A DNA stretch of 64,000 bases from Nocardioides oceani (GCF_030412965.1 NZ_JAUHJQ010000003.1:276702-340701), one strand, 5' to 3'. Positions 10,067 through 19,378 are shown, counted from the first letter of the stretch. The notes: generated from the sequence alone by a model not told the origin. Made by a program: numbers and translations.

Positions 10067-10504
10067 ATGGCGACGTCGACGCCCCCGCCGTTCGTCCCGG
10101 GTCCGGACGCGGCCGTCTACGTCATCAGCGTCGCGGCGGAGCTCACCGGCCTCCACCCGCAGACGCTGCGCACCTACGAGCGGCTCGGGCTGATCACGCC
10201 CGGCCGCACCGGCGGCGGCGGGCGGCGCTACTCCCACCGCGACATCGAGCGGCTGCGCGAGATCGCCGACCTCACCTCCGCCGGCATCGGCATCGAGGGG
10301 GTCCGGCGGATCATGGACCTGCAGAACCAGGTGCTGGCGCTGCGCTCGCGCAACGAGGAGCTGCAGGGCGAGCTCGACGCCACCCGCGAGGCGCTGCGCC
10401 AGGCGCTCGCCCCGCGGCGCGCCGAGGCCGCGGCGAACAAGCTGCCGGTCCTCCGCTCGCCCGACCCCACGGCCGCCGTCGTCGTCTGGCGCCGCGGCCG
10501 CTGA
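10067..10504 (+). CDS. hspR: heat shock repressor HspR (MerR family)
   Basis: A 145-residue MerR-type repressor. The helix-turn-helix and wing read VYVISVAAELTGLHPQTLRT, YERLGLITPGRT and GGRRYSHRDIERLREI (residues 15-65). A coiled-coil dimer helix follows (IMDLQNQVLALRSRNEELQG). HspR binds HAIR sites, in known cases with DnaK as co-repressor, so that free DnaK shuts off its own operon. It starts 2 nt after dnaJ and is the last gene of the operon. Matching HAIR sites occur upstream of dnaK and clpB in this window. Confidence 0.95.
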   Translation: MATSTPPPFVPGPDAAVYVISVAAELTGLHPQTLRTYERLGLITPGRTGGGGRRYSHRDIERLREIADLTSAGIGIEGVRRIMDLQNQVLALRSRNEELQGELDATREALRQALAPRRAEAAANKLPVLRSPDPTAAVVVWRRGR

Positions 10505-10556
10505 GCCGCCCACCCTGCAGCCCAGCCTGCAGCCCAGCCCGCAGCTGAGCCCGGCG

Positions 10557-12071
10557 TCAGCAGGCGCGCAGGCTGATGGTGAAGACCGACCCGCCGTAGG
10601 GCCCGGGGGCGTACGCCGCGCGGCCGCTCTGCGCCTCGGCCAGCGTCCGCACGACGTAGAGCCCGAGGCCGGTCCCGGTCGCGACCGTGCCGTGGGCGCG
10701 GCTGAACTCGTGGAACAGCGAGCCGCGGAACTCCTCCGGCACCCCCTCGCCGGCGTCGATGACGTCGATGGAGACCAGGTCGCCGTCCGGCCGGACGTGC
10801 ACGGTGTAGGGCGCCGCGCCGTACTTGTGCGCGTTGCCGAGCAGGTTGGTGAGCATCTGCTCGAACCGCAGCGGGTCGGCGCGGACGAGGCGCTCGTCGT
10901 CGATGCGGACGGTGACCTCGTAGCGGTCGGCGACCACGGACTCGATGACCGCGCGCGGCTCGACGGTCTGCAGGTCGATGCGCAGCGTGCCGCGCTGGAT
11001 CTGCGCGGCGGTCAGCAGGTCGGCGGTGATGCTGTCGAGCATCCGGGCCTGGCGCGCCACGGAGGTCATCAGCCGGTCCCGCTGCTCGGCCTCGAGGTCG
11101 GCGCCGGACCAGCCGATGGTCTCCGCGATGCCGCAGATGACCGCGACCGGGCCGCGGATCTCGTGGGCGGTCGTGGCGATCGCCCGGCGCAGCAGGCCCA
11201 CGTCGTCGGAGGCGGAGTCGAGGTAGACCAGCACCGACCATCCGGTCCGCCGCAGCGTCGCGCGGACCGCGCCGCCGGGCAGGACGACCTCGAAGGACGC
11301 GTCGTTGTCGAGCCGGTGAAAGGCCACGAGGCCGGCCAGCTGCGGCGCGGCCAGCGACAGCGGCGTACCGGGCGCGCAGCGCTCGACGAGCAGCCGCTGG
11401 GCCACGGTGTTGGCGTAGACGACGCGGAAGAGCGGCTCGTCGGCCAGCTCGAGCACGCCGTACGGCGCCATGCCGAGCGCCTCCCACGACGAGACGTGCG
11501 CCCCGACCGGCGGGTGCGCGGGCTCGCTGGTGTCCGGGGCGTGCACGGTCGGTCGCCGTGTCGCCTCCTCGGTGACGGTGAGCGTGTCCCCGCTCGGGTC
11601 CTCAGCGGTCATCTGGTCGTGCTCCTCGGTGGCGGTGCTCGGCGGTTCGGGGACCACCGAGAGGGGACGGGGCGCGCGGACCAGGCCTCCGGCCGTGACA
11701 CCACGGACGTAGTCGAGGATCGAGGTGAGCGAGGCGCCCTTCTGCACGTAGCCGTCCGCGCCGGCGGCCATGGCCCGCGCGGACATCTGGGTGGCGCCGA
11801 ACCCGGAGAGCACCACGATCTTGGCCTGGGGGGCGAGGCGCCGGATCGTCGGCAGCGCCTCGAGCCCGTCCATGACGGGCATGGAGAGGTCGAGCAGGAC
11901 CACGTCGGGCCTCGTCTCGCGGACGGCCTCGATCCCGGCCCGGCCGTCGCCGGCCTCGGCGACGACCTCGAAGCCGCCGCGGTCCAGGGCCATCCGGAGC
12001 AGCTCGCGCAGGTCGGCGGTGTCGTCGACGATGACGACGCGGCTGGGGTCGATGCTGGGTGCGGCGCTCAT
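10557..12071 (-). CDS. receiver domain fused to sensor histidine kinase
   Basis: One uninterrupted 504-residue frame. Residues 10-130 form a CheY-like receiver (acidic pair D16/D17, phospho-acceptor D61 in LLDLSMPVMDG, Lys in YVQKGAS). A linker follows, then a PAS-like segment (about 195-285), a kinase helix pair with TTAHEIRGP (H303), and a HATPase domain with N413 in LLGNAHKYG, DAGEGVP and GTGLGLYVV. There is no DNA-binding domain. An internal ATG (11612, residue 154) has GAGGAG 9 nt upstream, so a kinase-only product may also be made. Its start overlaps the stop of the upstream gene (ATGA). It would act in the cytoplasm with the two membrane partners encoded upstream. Confidence 0.85.
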   Translation of the reverse strand: MSAAPSIDPSRVVIVDDTADLRELLRMALDRGGFEVVAEAGDGRAGIEAVRETRPDVVLLDLSMPVMDGLEALPTIRRLAPQAKIVVLSGFGATQMSARAMAAGADGYVQKGASLTSILDYVRGVTAGGLVRAPRPLSVVPEPPSTATEEHDQMTAEDPSGDTLTVTEEATRRPTVHAPDTSEPAHPPVGAHVSSWEALGMAPYGVLELADEPLFRVVYANTVAQRLLVERCAPGTPLSLAAPQLAGLVAFHRLDNDASFEVVLPGGAVRATLRRTGWSVLVYLDSASDDVGLLRRAIATTAHEIRGPVAVICGIAETIGWSGADLEAEQRDRLMTSVARQARMLDSITADLLTAAQIQRGTLRIDLQTVEPRAVIESVVADRYEVTVRIDDERLVRADPLRFEQMLTNLLGNAHKYGAAPYTVHVRPDGDLVSIDVIDAGEGVPEEFRGSLFHEFSRAHGTVATGTGLGLYVVRTLAEAQSGRAAYAPGPYGGSVFTISLRAC

Positions 12072-12682
12072 GGGGTCGGCCTCTCGGTCGCGGTGGCGGT
12101 GCCGGGCGCGGCGGCGACGTCGGCCGGCGCGCTGCGCGTCATGTCGACGGCGAAGTGCTCGCTGCCCAGCAGGTCGGTGATGATCCGGCTGGCGGAGTCG
12201 ATGGAGGTGTCCAGCGCGCGGTGCGCCTTGGTCGGGTCGCCGAGGTCGAGCGCCATCTTGGCCACGACCATGCCCTGCAGGACGGTGTCGTTGAGCTCGA
12301 GCGCCTGCTGCTCGCGGCGACGGAGGTCCTCGAAGAGCTGGGCGCCCTGCATCAGCGAGGAGTAGGTGCGCCGCAGCGACCAGTACCAGATGCCGACGAG
12401 CGCGCCGACGATGTCGGAGATCGCCAGCGGCCAGCCCCAGGCGGTGCGCATCGCGTAGCCCGCGGCGAGGTCGATGCCGAACTCCGGCATCAGCATGTGC
12501 ACCGAGTGTGCGCCGTGGTGCACCGCGCAGGAGAGGAAGATCGCCGCGGTCGCCGCGCCGAGCGGGTTCGACCGCAGCTGGTGGCTGCGCCACAGCGGCA
12601 CGACGATCGCGACGCTGATGAGCAGGTAGGCGACCATGATCACGGTGTTGCACACCAGGCCGACGACCCAGGACTCGATCAT
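12068..12682 (-). CDS. membrane protein with HisKA_3-like helix lacking the phospho-His
   Basis: A 204-residue protein. About three membrane segments are visible: residues 4-30, 40-62 (with HHGAHSVHML) and 80-105. A cytoplasmic helix follows, EQQALELNDTVLQGMVVAKM, that closely resembles the dimerisation helix of NarL-type kinases (HisKA_3), where the pattern is E-x-H-D. Here Asn (about residue 131) replaces the phospho-accepting His, and no HATPase domain follows. It therefore probably serves as a sensor or scaffold for the kinase encoded next, not as a kinase. Start and stop codons overlap both neighbours (ATGA each), forming a coupled three-gene unit. Function unknown. Confidence 0.75.
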   Translation of the reverse strand: MIESWVVGLVCNTVIMVAYLLISVAIVVPLWRSHQLRSNPLGAATAAIFLSCAVHHGAHSVHMLMPEFGIDLAAGYAMRTAWGWPLAISDIVGALVGIWYWSLRRTYSSLMQGAQLFEDLRRREQQALELNDTVLQGMVVAKMALDLGDPTKAHRALDTSIDSASRIITDLLGSEHFAVDMTRSAPADVAAAPGTATATERPTP

Positions 12683-13470
12683 GCCGCCACCCCGCTCAGG
12701 GACGTGACGGCCAGGACCACGGCCGAGCCGACGAGGAACCGGCGGGCTGCGGGCTGCCAGTCCCACCAGCGCGCGGGCCGCGTGCCGGCCGCGCCCGTGG
12801 CGAGCAGCCGGACGCAGGCCACGACCAGCACCAGCTCCCAGCTGGCCGCCAGCAGGTCCCACACGCCGACCGGCTCGGGGGCGGTGAGGCCCGGGACGCC
12901 CGGCAGGCCGGTGGTCCGCGAGGCCAGCCACACCCCGACGAGGGCCGTGTTGCCGAGCAGCGCGGCGACCACCGACGCGGGCGAGGGCCCCCGCAGCGAG
13001 TCCGCGGCCCAGGCCACCTGGGCGAGCGCGCAGAGCAGGAAGAAGGCGCCGAGCAGCGGCTGGCCCGCGAGGTGGGCGGCGCCGACGGCCGCGTGCACCC
13101 CCGCGGCCGCCAGGCCGGCGACCAGCGCGACGGGGACCGTGGCGCGGGCGGCGTACGACGGGGTGGCGCGGTCCGCGTCCCCGGTGGGGGCGTCGGCGGG
13201 GAAGAACGGCGTGGCGGTGGGTACGCCGCTGGACGCGCCGGCCAGCAGCCGGACGCGCACCTCGTGGACCCGCCGCTCGTGCTCGTCCCGCGGCGCCGAC
13301 GGGGCCGGGTGGAGCCGGGGGGCGAGGCCGGGGGCGAGCCGGTCGAGCACCCGGTCGAGCAGGGAGGGCAGCACCAGCGCCACCATCCCGGCGGTCCCGC
13401 CGAGGACGATGGTCCAGTGCACACCGTGCGCGAGCAGGCTCGCCCCGCTCGCGGCCGTGAGGGCCGTCAT
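12679..13470 (-). CDS. polytopic membrane protein, first gene of the kinase cassette
   Basis: A 263-residue protein of unknown function with about six membrane segments: near residues 12-35, 95-115, 120-142, 150-170, 190-212 and 240-260. A charged cytoplasmic loop lies at 38-85. Histidines recur in or near the membrane (AHGVHW, VHAAVGAAHLAGQ), and WLASRTTGLPGVPG resembles a motif I associate with an uncharacterised actinobacterial membrane family (memory only). The ATG at 13470 has GGGGAGG 8 nt upstream. Its stop overlaps the next start (ATGA), so the three genes should be made together. It may be the sensing part of the cassette. Confidence 0.7.
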   Translation of the reverse strand: MTALTAASGASLLAHGVHWTIVLGGTAGMVALVLPSLLDRVLDRLAPGLAPRLHPAPSAPRDEHERRVHEVRVRLLAGASSGVPTATPFFPADAPTGDADRATPSYAARATVPVALVAGLAAAGVHAAVGAAHLAGQPLLGAFFLLCALAQVAWAADSLRGPSPASVVAALLGNTALVGVWLASRTTGLPGVPGLTAPEPVGVWDLLAASWELVLVVACVRLLATGAAGTRPARWWDWQPAARRFLVGSAVVLAVTSLSGVAA

Positions 13471-13688
13471 CCGCTGTTCCTCCCCTGTCCCGACCGAGGC
13501 CGGGACTCCCGCGATCGAGGCTAGGACGGCGCGGCGCCGGCGTCGCCACCTTCGCCGCAATTGCGCCGCAAATGGCCCGGGCGGACTAGGCAGCGCCCCG
13601 GGGGCCGGGCCGATCGGCCAGTGCCGCCCGGCCCGCGCCACGCCGGCCGGGGAGCGGCCGCACCCGCTGCGACCTGCGCGAAGAAGTC

Positions 13689-13715
13689 GAAGTTGAGTGG
13701 AACAGACTCAACTTC
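13689..13715. promoter_or_regulatory. HAIR operator upstream of clpB
   Basis: GAAGTTGAGT (13689-13698), 7 nt, then ACTCAACTTC (13706-13715): a perfect inverted repeat with 10 bp arms containing the HspR core TTGAGT-N7-ACTCAA. It sits 56 bp upstream of clpB. It is a more symmetric site than the one at dnaK. Confidence 0.92.
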
Positions 13716-13771
13716 TGGTGCGTTGTCCTCGTGACGACCACACTGGTCCCACCACGCAACAGGAGACACGC

Positions 13772-16360
13772 ATGAGCCAGTTCGGTGCCGAGAAGTTCAC
13801 GACCCGCAGCCGCGAGGCCATCGAGGCCGCGCAGCTCTCCGCCACCACCGCGGGCAACACCGCGACCGAGCCGATCCACCTCCTCGTCGCCCTGCTCCTC
13901 CAGGAGGGCGGCACCGCCGCGAACCTGGTCGCCAAGGCGGGCGTCGACGTGGCGGCCCTCGTCCGCACCGCGGCCGCCGAGCGCGACCGGCTGCCGAAGG
14001 CCTCGGGCGCGACCGTCCAGCAGCCCGCCGCCTCGCCGGCGCTGACCCGCGTCCTGGCCGGCGCGCTGGACCTCGCGTCCTCGATGAAGGACGAGTACGT
14101 CGCCAGCGAGCACCTCCTGATCTCGCTGGCCACCGTCGAGAGCAGCGCCCGGACCGTGCTGACCGGCGCCGGGCTCACCGCCGACGGGCTGCGCGAGTCG
14201 CTGACCGCCGTCCGCGGGAACCGCCGCGTGACCAGCCAGGACGCCGAGTCGACGTACGAGGCGCTCGAGAAGTACTCCGTCGACCTCACCCGGGCCGCCG
14301 AGGAGGGCCGGCTCGACCCGGTGATCGGCCGCGACGCCGAGATCCGCCGCGTGGTCCAGGTCCTCTCCCGGCGCACCAAGAACAACCCGGTCCTCATCGG
14401 TGAGCCCGGCGTCGGCAAGACCGCCGTCGTCGAGGGGCTCGCCCAGCGTGTCGTCGCCGGCGACGTGCCCGACTCGCTCAAGGGCCGGCGCGTGCTGAGC
14501 CTCGACCTCGCGGCGATGGTCGCCGGCGCGAAGTACCGCGGTGAGTTCGAGGAGCGGCTCAAGGCCGTCCTCGAGGAGATCAAGGACGCCGGCGGGCAGG
14601 TCATCACGTTCATCGACGAGCTGCACACCGTCGTCGGTGCAGGCGCCGGCGGCGACTCCGCGATGGACGCCGGCAACATGCTCAAGCCGATGCTCGCCCG
14701 CGGCGAGCTGCACATGATCGGCGCCACCACGCTCGACGAGTACCGCGAGCGGATCGAGAAGGACCCCGCCCTCGAGCGCCGCTTCCAGCAGGTCTTCGTC
14801 GGCGAGCCCAGCGTCGAGGACACCATCCAGATCCTGCGCGGCATCCAGGAGAAGTACGAGGCGCACCACGGCGTGCGGATCACCGACGCCGCCCTCGTCG
14901 CCGCCGCGACCCTCAGCGACCGCTACATCCCCGGCCGCCAGCTGCCCGACAAGGCGATCGACCTCGTCGACGAGGCCGCAAGCCGGCTGCGGATGGAGAT
15001 CGAGTCCTCCCCGGAGGAGATCGACCAGCTGCGCCGCCAGGTCGAGCGGCTGAAGATGGAGGAGTTCGCGCTCGAGAAGGAGTCCGACGACGCCTCGGTC
15101 GACCGGCTCGAGCGGCTGCGCGCCGACCTCGCCGACCGCGAGGAGGAGCTGCGCGCGCTCGAGGCCCGCTGGGAGGCGGAGAAGCAGTCGCTCGAGGGCG
15201 AGGGCGAGCTGCGGCGCCACCTCGACCAGCTGCGCATCGAGGCCGAGCGGCTCCAGCGCGAGGGCGACCTGGGCAAGGCCAGCGAGATCCTCTACGGCCG
15301 GATCCCCGAGCTCGAGCAGCAGATCGAGGCGGCCTCCTCGACGTCCACCTCGACCCTCGAGCCGCTGGTCGGCGAGGAGGTCGGCGCGGAGCAGGTGGCC
15401 GACGTCGTCGAGGCCTGGACCGGCATCCCGACCGGCCGGATGCTCGAGGGGGAGACCGCCAAGCTGCTGCGGATGGAGGAGGTCATCGGCGAGCGGCTGA
15501 TCGGCCAGCGCGAGGCCGTGACCGCGGTGAGCGACGCCGTGCGCCGCTCGCGGGCCGGCATCGCCGACCCGAACCGCCCGACCGGCTCCTTCCTCTTCCT
15601 CGGCCCCACCGGCACCGGCAAGACCGAGCTGGCCAAGGCGCTGGCGGACTTCCTCTTCGACGACGAGCGGGCGATCGTCCGCATCGACATGAGCGAGTAC
15701 TCCGAGAAGCACGCCGTCTCGCGCCTGGTCGGTGCGCCTCCGGGCTACGTCGGCTACGACGAGGGCGGCCAGCTCACCGAGGCGGTCCGCCGCCGGCCGT
15801 ACTCCGTCGTGCTGCTCGACGAGGTGGAGAAGGCCCACCCCGAGGTCTTCGACATCCTGCTGCAGGTCCTCGACGACGGTCGGCTGACCGACGGCCAGGG
15901 CCGCACGGTCGACTTCCGCAACACCATCCTCATCCTGACCAGCAACCTCGGCTCGACCTACCTGGTCGACCCGACGCTGGACCCGGAGAAGAAGCGGGAG
16001 TCGGTGATGGCGGTGGTCCGGTCCTCCTTCAAGCCGGAGTTCCTCAACCGGCTCGACGAGATCGTCACGTTCGACGCGCTGTCGCTGGCCGACCTCACCC
16101 GGATCGTCGACCTGCAGCTCGCGCTGCTCGAGCAGCGGCTCGCCGTGCGTCGCATCTCGATCGGGGTCTCCGAGGCCGCCAAGGCGTGGCTGGCCGAGAA
16201 GGGCTGGGACCCGGCGTACGGCGCCCGGCCGCTGCGTCGGCTCATCCAGTCGGCGATCGGCGACCCGCTCGCGCGGATGCTCATCGCGGGCGAGGTCACC
16301 GACGGCGGCGCGGTCTCGGTCGACCTCGGCGGCGAGGGCCTGGAGCTGCGTGCAGGCTGA
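13772..16360 (+). CDS. clpB: ATP-dependent disaggregase ClpB (Hsp100)
   Basis: An 862-residue Hsp100 that threads aggregated proteins through a hexamer, working with DnaK. Order: N-terminal Clp repeat domain (residues 1-145), first AAA+ domain with GEPGVGKTA and the pore loop [13 protein letters not shown], the coiled-coil middle domain typical of ClpB (about 400-520), second AAA+ domain with GPTGTGKTE and pore loop [13 protein letters not shown], and the C-terminal D2-small domain. The ATG at 13772 follows AGGAGA and gives the family start [18 protein letters not shown] operator lies upstream. The first Walker A has Pro where Ala is common. Confidence 0.97.
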   Translation: MSQFGAEKFTTRSREAIEAAQLSATTAGNTATEPIHLLVALLLQEGGTAANLVAKAGVDVAALVRTAAAERDRLPKASGATVQQPAASPALTRVLAGALDLASSMKDEYVASEHLLISLATVESSARTVLTGAGLTADGLRESLTAVRGNRRVTSQDAESTYEALEKYSVDLTRAAEEGRLDPVIGRDAEIRRVVQVLSRRTKNNPVLIGEPGVGKTAVVEGLAQRVVAGDVPDSLKGRRVLSLDLAAMVAGAKYRGEFEERLKAVLEEIKDAGGQVITFIDELHTVVGAGAGGDSAMDAGNMLKPMLARGELHMIGATTLDEYRERIEKDPALERRFQQVFVGEPSVEDTIQILRGIQEKYEAHHGVRITDAALVAAATLSDRYIPGRQLPDKAIDLVDEAASRLRMEIESSPEEIDQLRRQVERLKMEEFALEKESDDASVDRLERLRADLADREEELRALEARWEAEKQSLEGEGELRRHLDQLRIEAERLQREGDLGKASEILYGRIPELEQQIEAASSTSTSTLEPLVGEEVGAEQVADVVEAWTGIPTGRMLEGETAKLLRMEEVIGERLIGQREAVTAVSDAVRRSRAGIADPNRPTGSFLFLGPTGTGKTELAKALADFLFDDERAIVRIDMSEYSEKHAVSRLVGAPPGYVGYDEGGQLTEAVRRRPYSVVLLDEVEKAHPEVFDILLQVLDDGRLTDGQGRTVDFRNTILILTSNLGSTYLVDPTLDPEKKRESVMAVVRSSFKPEFLNRLDEIVTFDALSLADLTRIVDLQLALLEQRLAVRRISIGVSEAAKAWLAEKGWDPAYGARPLRRLIQSAIGDPLARMLIAGEVTDGGAVSVDLGGEGLELRAG

Positions 16361-16378
16361 CCTGGGAGACTGGGCGCC

Positions 16379-17461
16379 ATGAGCGACCAGCCGGCCCGTC
16401 CCCGCCAGGCCACGCTGTCGGCCTGGATGATCATGGGCGGCTCGCTGTTCGTGGTGCTCTCGGTCTTCGAGCGGGTCTCGGGGCTCACCAGCCTCGAGAC
16501 CCGCGAGGCCGTGGAGGACTTCCTCGCGGTCCCGCCGGGCGACGGCCTCGGCCTCGGGACGAGCGAGGTGCTCGACCTGCTGCGGGTGCTCTCGATGGCC
16601 GCCGGGGCGTGCGCGGCCGCGATGGGGGTGCTCGGGTTCTACGTGCTCCAGCGCTCCCGGGGCGCCCGGCTCGCGCTGTCGGTCCTCGCGCTGCCGCTGT
16701 TCCTCACCGGCATGGCCGCCGGCGGGTTCGTCTCCTCGATCGTCGCCGCCGCCGTCGTCGTGCTCTGGATGCAGCCGACCCGCTCCTGGTTCGACGGCAC
16801 GCAGCCGCCGGCCCGTCCCGAGCCGGTGCGCCGGGCCGAGCAGCCGGGCCGGTCGGGATCCTCGGCCGGGTCCGCCGGCGGTGCGGCCGGGTCCCCGCAG
16901 GCGGGGCCGCCGTCCGCGGCCGAGCCGCGCCCGTGGCAGGGCTTCGGGACGTCGGCCGGGCACGCGCCCGCCGCCCCCCGGCAGCAGCAGCCGTCGGGCC
17001 AGCCGGCGGCGTACCCCGCCCGCCGCGGCGACGCCCGCCCCTCCGGGCTGGTGTGGGCCTGCGCGCTGACCTGGGCCGGCACCGGCCTGGCCGCGATCGG
17101 CATGGGCATGGCGGTCCTGGTGGTCCTGGTCGCGCCGGAGTTCGTGCTCGACCAGGTCCGCCGCAGCGCCGACCTGCGCGAGGGCGAGCTGACCGGCTCC
17201 GCGGTGCGCGAGTCGGTGCTGGTCACCGGCGCGGTGGTCGTCGTCTGGTCGTTGCTCGCCGCGGTCGCGGCCGGCTTCGCCTGGCGGGGCGCCCCGTGGG
17301 CCCGCGTCGTCCTGCTGGTCTCCGCGTCGCTGGCCTCGGTGCTGTGCGTGGTCAGCCTGGTGCTGGGCAGCCCGCTCTCGGTGCTGCCGCTCGGCATCTG
17401 CGTGGCCGCGCTGGTGCTCCTCGCCCGCCCCGAGGTGCGCGCGTTCTTCGCCGCTCGGTGA
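16379..17461 (+). CDS. polytopic membrane protein of unknown function
   Basis: A 360-residue protein with two membrane blocks separated by a linker. Three to four segments lie at about 12-34, 65-90 and 98-130. A Pro/Gly/Ala/Gln-rich cytoplasmic linker runs about 135-215. About five segments follow at 222-250, 275-305 and 308-350. I recognise no domain. The start context CTGGGAGACTGG..CCATGAGCGAC is nearly repeated at the next gene (17499), and both proteins begin MSD and pair a Pro/Gln-rich stretch with membrane helices, so the two may be distantly related. GAGACT ends 7 nt before the ATG and may be a -10. Confidence 0.7.
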   Translation: MSDQPARPRQATLSAWMIMGGSLFVVLSVFERVSGLTSLETREAVEDFLAVPPGDGLGLGTSEVLDLLRVLSMAAGACAAAMGVLGFYVLQRSRGARLALSVLALPLFLTGMAAGGFVSSIVAAAVVVLWMQPTRSWFDGTQPPARPEPVRRAEQPGRSGSSAGSAGGAAGSPQAGPPSAAEPRPWQGFGTSAGHAPAAPRQQQPSGQPAAYPARRGDARPSGLVWACALTWAGTGLAAIGMGMAVLVVLVAPEFVLDQVRRSADLREGELTGSAVRESVLVTGAVVVVWSLLAAVAAGFAWRGAPWARVVLLVSASLASVLCVVSLVLGSPLSVLPLGICVAALVLLARPEVRAFFAAR

Positions 17462-17498
17462 GCGCGTCCGCGGCGCGGTGGTCTGGGAGAGTGGCCCC

Positions 17499-18182
17499 AT
17501 GAGCGACTCTCCCTACGGACCGCCCCCGGCGAGCGAGAACCCCTACGGCCAGCAGCCGCCGAACCAGCCGCCGTACCAACCCCAGGGCCAGTCCCAGGGC
17601 CAGCCGCCGTACGGCCAGCAGCCCTACGGCGGCCAGCCGGCCGGCCAGCCCCAGGATCCCTACGGCGCCGCCTCGTACGGCACGCCCCCGCAGGACCCGG
17701 ACCGCCGCCCCGGCACCGTCACCGCGGCCGCCGTCATCACGCTGGTGTGCGCCGGCCTGTCGGCGCTGCTGTTCGGGCTGGCGGCGATCGCCCTCGTCGT
17801 CGCCCGCGACTCCTTCTCCGAGGAGCTGCGCCGCGCGATCGAGGACGACCCGGCCTTCGACGGCACCGACATGCCGAGCGGCGACGAGCTGGCCTCGATC
17901 TTCATCGTGGTGATGGTCGCGCTGTTCGTCTGGTGCGTCGTGGCGTGCGTGCTGGCCGTGCTGGCCATGCGCCGCTCGAACGTCGCCCGCATCCTGCTCG
18001 TCGTCAGCGCCGCGATCAGCGCGCTGCTCAGCCTCGTCGGCATCCTCTCGATCGTCTCGGCGGTGCCCCTGATCGCCTCGATCGCCACGATCGTGCTGCT
18101 CTTCGCCGGTGGCGCGGGGGACTGGTTCGCGCGCCGCGGGCAGCAGCAGCTGCCGACCGGCACCTCCCAGCCCTGGGGCTGA
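17499..18182 (+). CDS. membrane protein with PYGQQP-rich N-terminus
   Basis: A 227-residue protein. Residues 1-75 are a Pro/Tyr/Gly/Gln-rich cytoplasmic tail with repeats of the type NPYGQQPPNQPPY and PPYGQQPYGG, a style common in actinobacterial membrane proteins. Four hydrophobic helices follow at about 80-103, 135-160, 165-185 and 190-210. No enzymatic motif is visible. The ATG at 17499 was preferred to a GTG seven codons upstream because GAGAGT ends 6 nt before it, like other leaderless starts here, and MSDSPYGPPP is a natural start. Its stop lies 22 bp from the converging aminotransferase. Confidence 0.75.
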   Translation: MSDSPYGPPPASENPYGQQPPNQPPYQPQGQSQGQPPYGQQPYGGQPAGQPQDPYGAASYGTPPQDPDRRPGTVTAAAVITLVCAGLSALLFGLAAIALVVARDSFSEELRRAIEDDPAFDGTDMPSGDELASIFIVVMVALFVWCVVACVLAVLAMRRSNVARILLVVSAAISALLSLVGILSIVSAVPLIASIATIVLLFAGGAGDWFARRGQQQLPTGTSQPWG

Positions 18183-18204
18183 GGCCGGGACCGCCGGCCG
18201 GGGA

Positions 18205-19371
18205 TCAGGCCCGGAGGTCGGCCTCGCGCAGCCGCGCGAGGCCGTCCTCGATCACCGCCTCGTCCTTGCAGAACGCCCACCGCACCAGGTGCCGGCCGGC
18301 CTCGACGTCGTCGTGGAAGGCCACCGCCGGGATCGCCACGACCCCGGCCCGCTCGGGCAGGGCGAGGCAGAACTCCCGCCCGTCGGCCCAGCCGTACGCC
18401 GCCACGTCGGCGATCGCGAAGTAGGTGCCCTCCGGCACCCGCACGTCCATCCCCACCTCGGCCAGCCCCGCGCAGAGCAGGTCCCGGCGCCGCCGCAGGT
18501 CGCGGGCCAGCTCGCGCGGCCACTCCGGCTCCTCGTCGAGGGCCCGGGCGACCGCCGGCTGCAGCGGCGCGCCCGAGGTGAACGTCAGCCACTGCTTGGC
18601 GCCCAGCAGCGCGCCCACCAGCTCCCGCGGACCGGTCGCCCAACCGACCTTCCAGCCCGTCAGCGACCACGACTTGCCGACGCTGGAGAGGGCCAGCGTC
18701 CGGTCGCGCATGCCCGGCAGCGTCGCCAGCGGGACGTGCTCGTGGTCGTAGGTGAGGTGCTCGTAGACCTCGTCGGTCACCACGACCAGGTCGTGCTCGA
18801 CGGCGACCTCGGCGACGGCGGCCAGCTCCGCGCGGGTCAGCACGGTGCCCGTCGGGTTGTGCGGGGAGTTCAGCAGCACCAGCTTCGTGCGCGGGCCGAC
18901 GGCCGCGCGGAGCTCGTCGGGGTCGAGGCGGAAGTCCGGCGCGCGGAGCGTGACCGGGCGGCGTACCCCTCCGGCCATCTGGATCATCGCGGTGTAGGAG
19001 TCGTAGTACGGCTCGAGCACCACGACCTCGTCGCCGGGGTCGACCAGGCCGAGCAGCGCGGCCGCGATCCCCTCGGTCGCGCCGGTGGTGACGACGACCT
19101 CGGTGTCCGGGTCGAGCTCGAGGCCGTAGTGGCGCTGCTGGTGGCGCGCGACCGCCCGGCGCAGCGCGGGGACGCCGGGGCCGGGCGCGTACTGGTTGTG
19201 GCCCTCCCGCAGCGCGGCGACGGCCGCCTCCCGCACCGAGGCCGGGCCATCGGCGTCGGGGAAGCCCTGCCCCAGGTTGACCGACCCGGTCCGCAGCGCC
19301 AGCGCCGACATCTCGGTGAAGATCGTCGGCGGGATGCCGTCGAGGCGCGCCGCGCTCCGGGGTCTCGTCAC
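18205..19371 (-). CDS. PLP-dependent aminotransferase, class I/II
   Basis: A 388-residue fold-type I aminotransferase. Visible are NLGQGFPDADGP near the start, ATEGIAAALLGLVDPGDEV, SPHNPTGT (substrate carboxylate region), VTDEVYEHLTYD (Asp to PLP nitrogen, Tyr), SSVGKSWSLTGWKVGW (PLP Lys) and the C-terminal Arg region HLVRWAFCKDE. It resembles the group covering DapC-type N-succinyldiaminopimelate, methionine and kynurenine aminotransferases; the amino donor cannot be fixed. The GTG at 19371 is preceded 7 nt away by TACCCT on its strand, so the message is probably leaderless. It is divergent from pyrE. Confidence 0.88.
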   Translation of the reverse strand: MTRPRSAARLDGIPPTIFTEMSALALRTGSVNLGQGFPDADGPASVREAAVAALREGHNQYAPGPGVPALRRAVARHQQRHYGLELDPDTEVVVTTGATEGIAAALLGLVDPGDEVVVLEPYYDSYTAMIQMAGGVRRPVTLRAPDFRLDPDELRAAVGPRTKLVLLNSPHNPTGTVLTRAELAAVAEVAVEHDLVVVTDEVYEHLTYDHEHVPLATLPGMRDRTLALSSVGKSWSLTGWKVGWATGPRELVGALLGAKQWLTFTSGAPLQPAVARALDEEPEWPRELARDLRRRRDLLCAGLAEVGMDVRVPEGTYFAIADVAAYGWADGREFCLALPERAGVVAIPAVAFHDDVEAGRHLVRWAFCKDEAVIEDGLARLREADLRA

Positions 19372-19378
19372 GCCGGCC

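Noticed and set aside
10557..12071. A frameshift or assembly error joining a response regulator and a kinase gene.
   Set aside because: There is one open frame with normal codon use through the linker; nothing points to a lost stop codon. A second, internal start remains possible.
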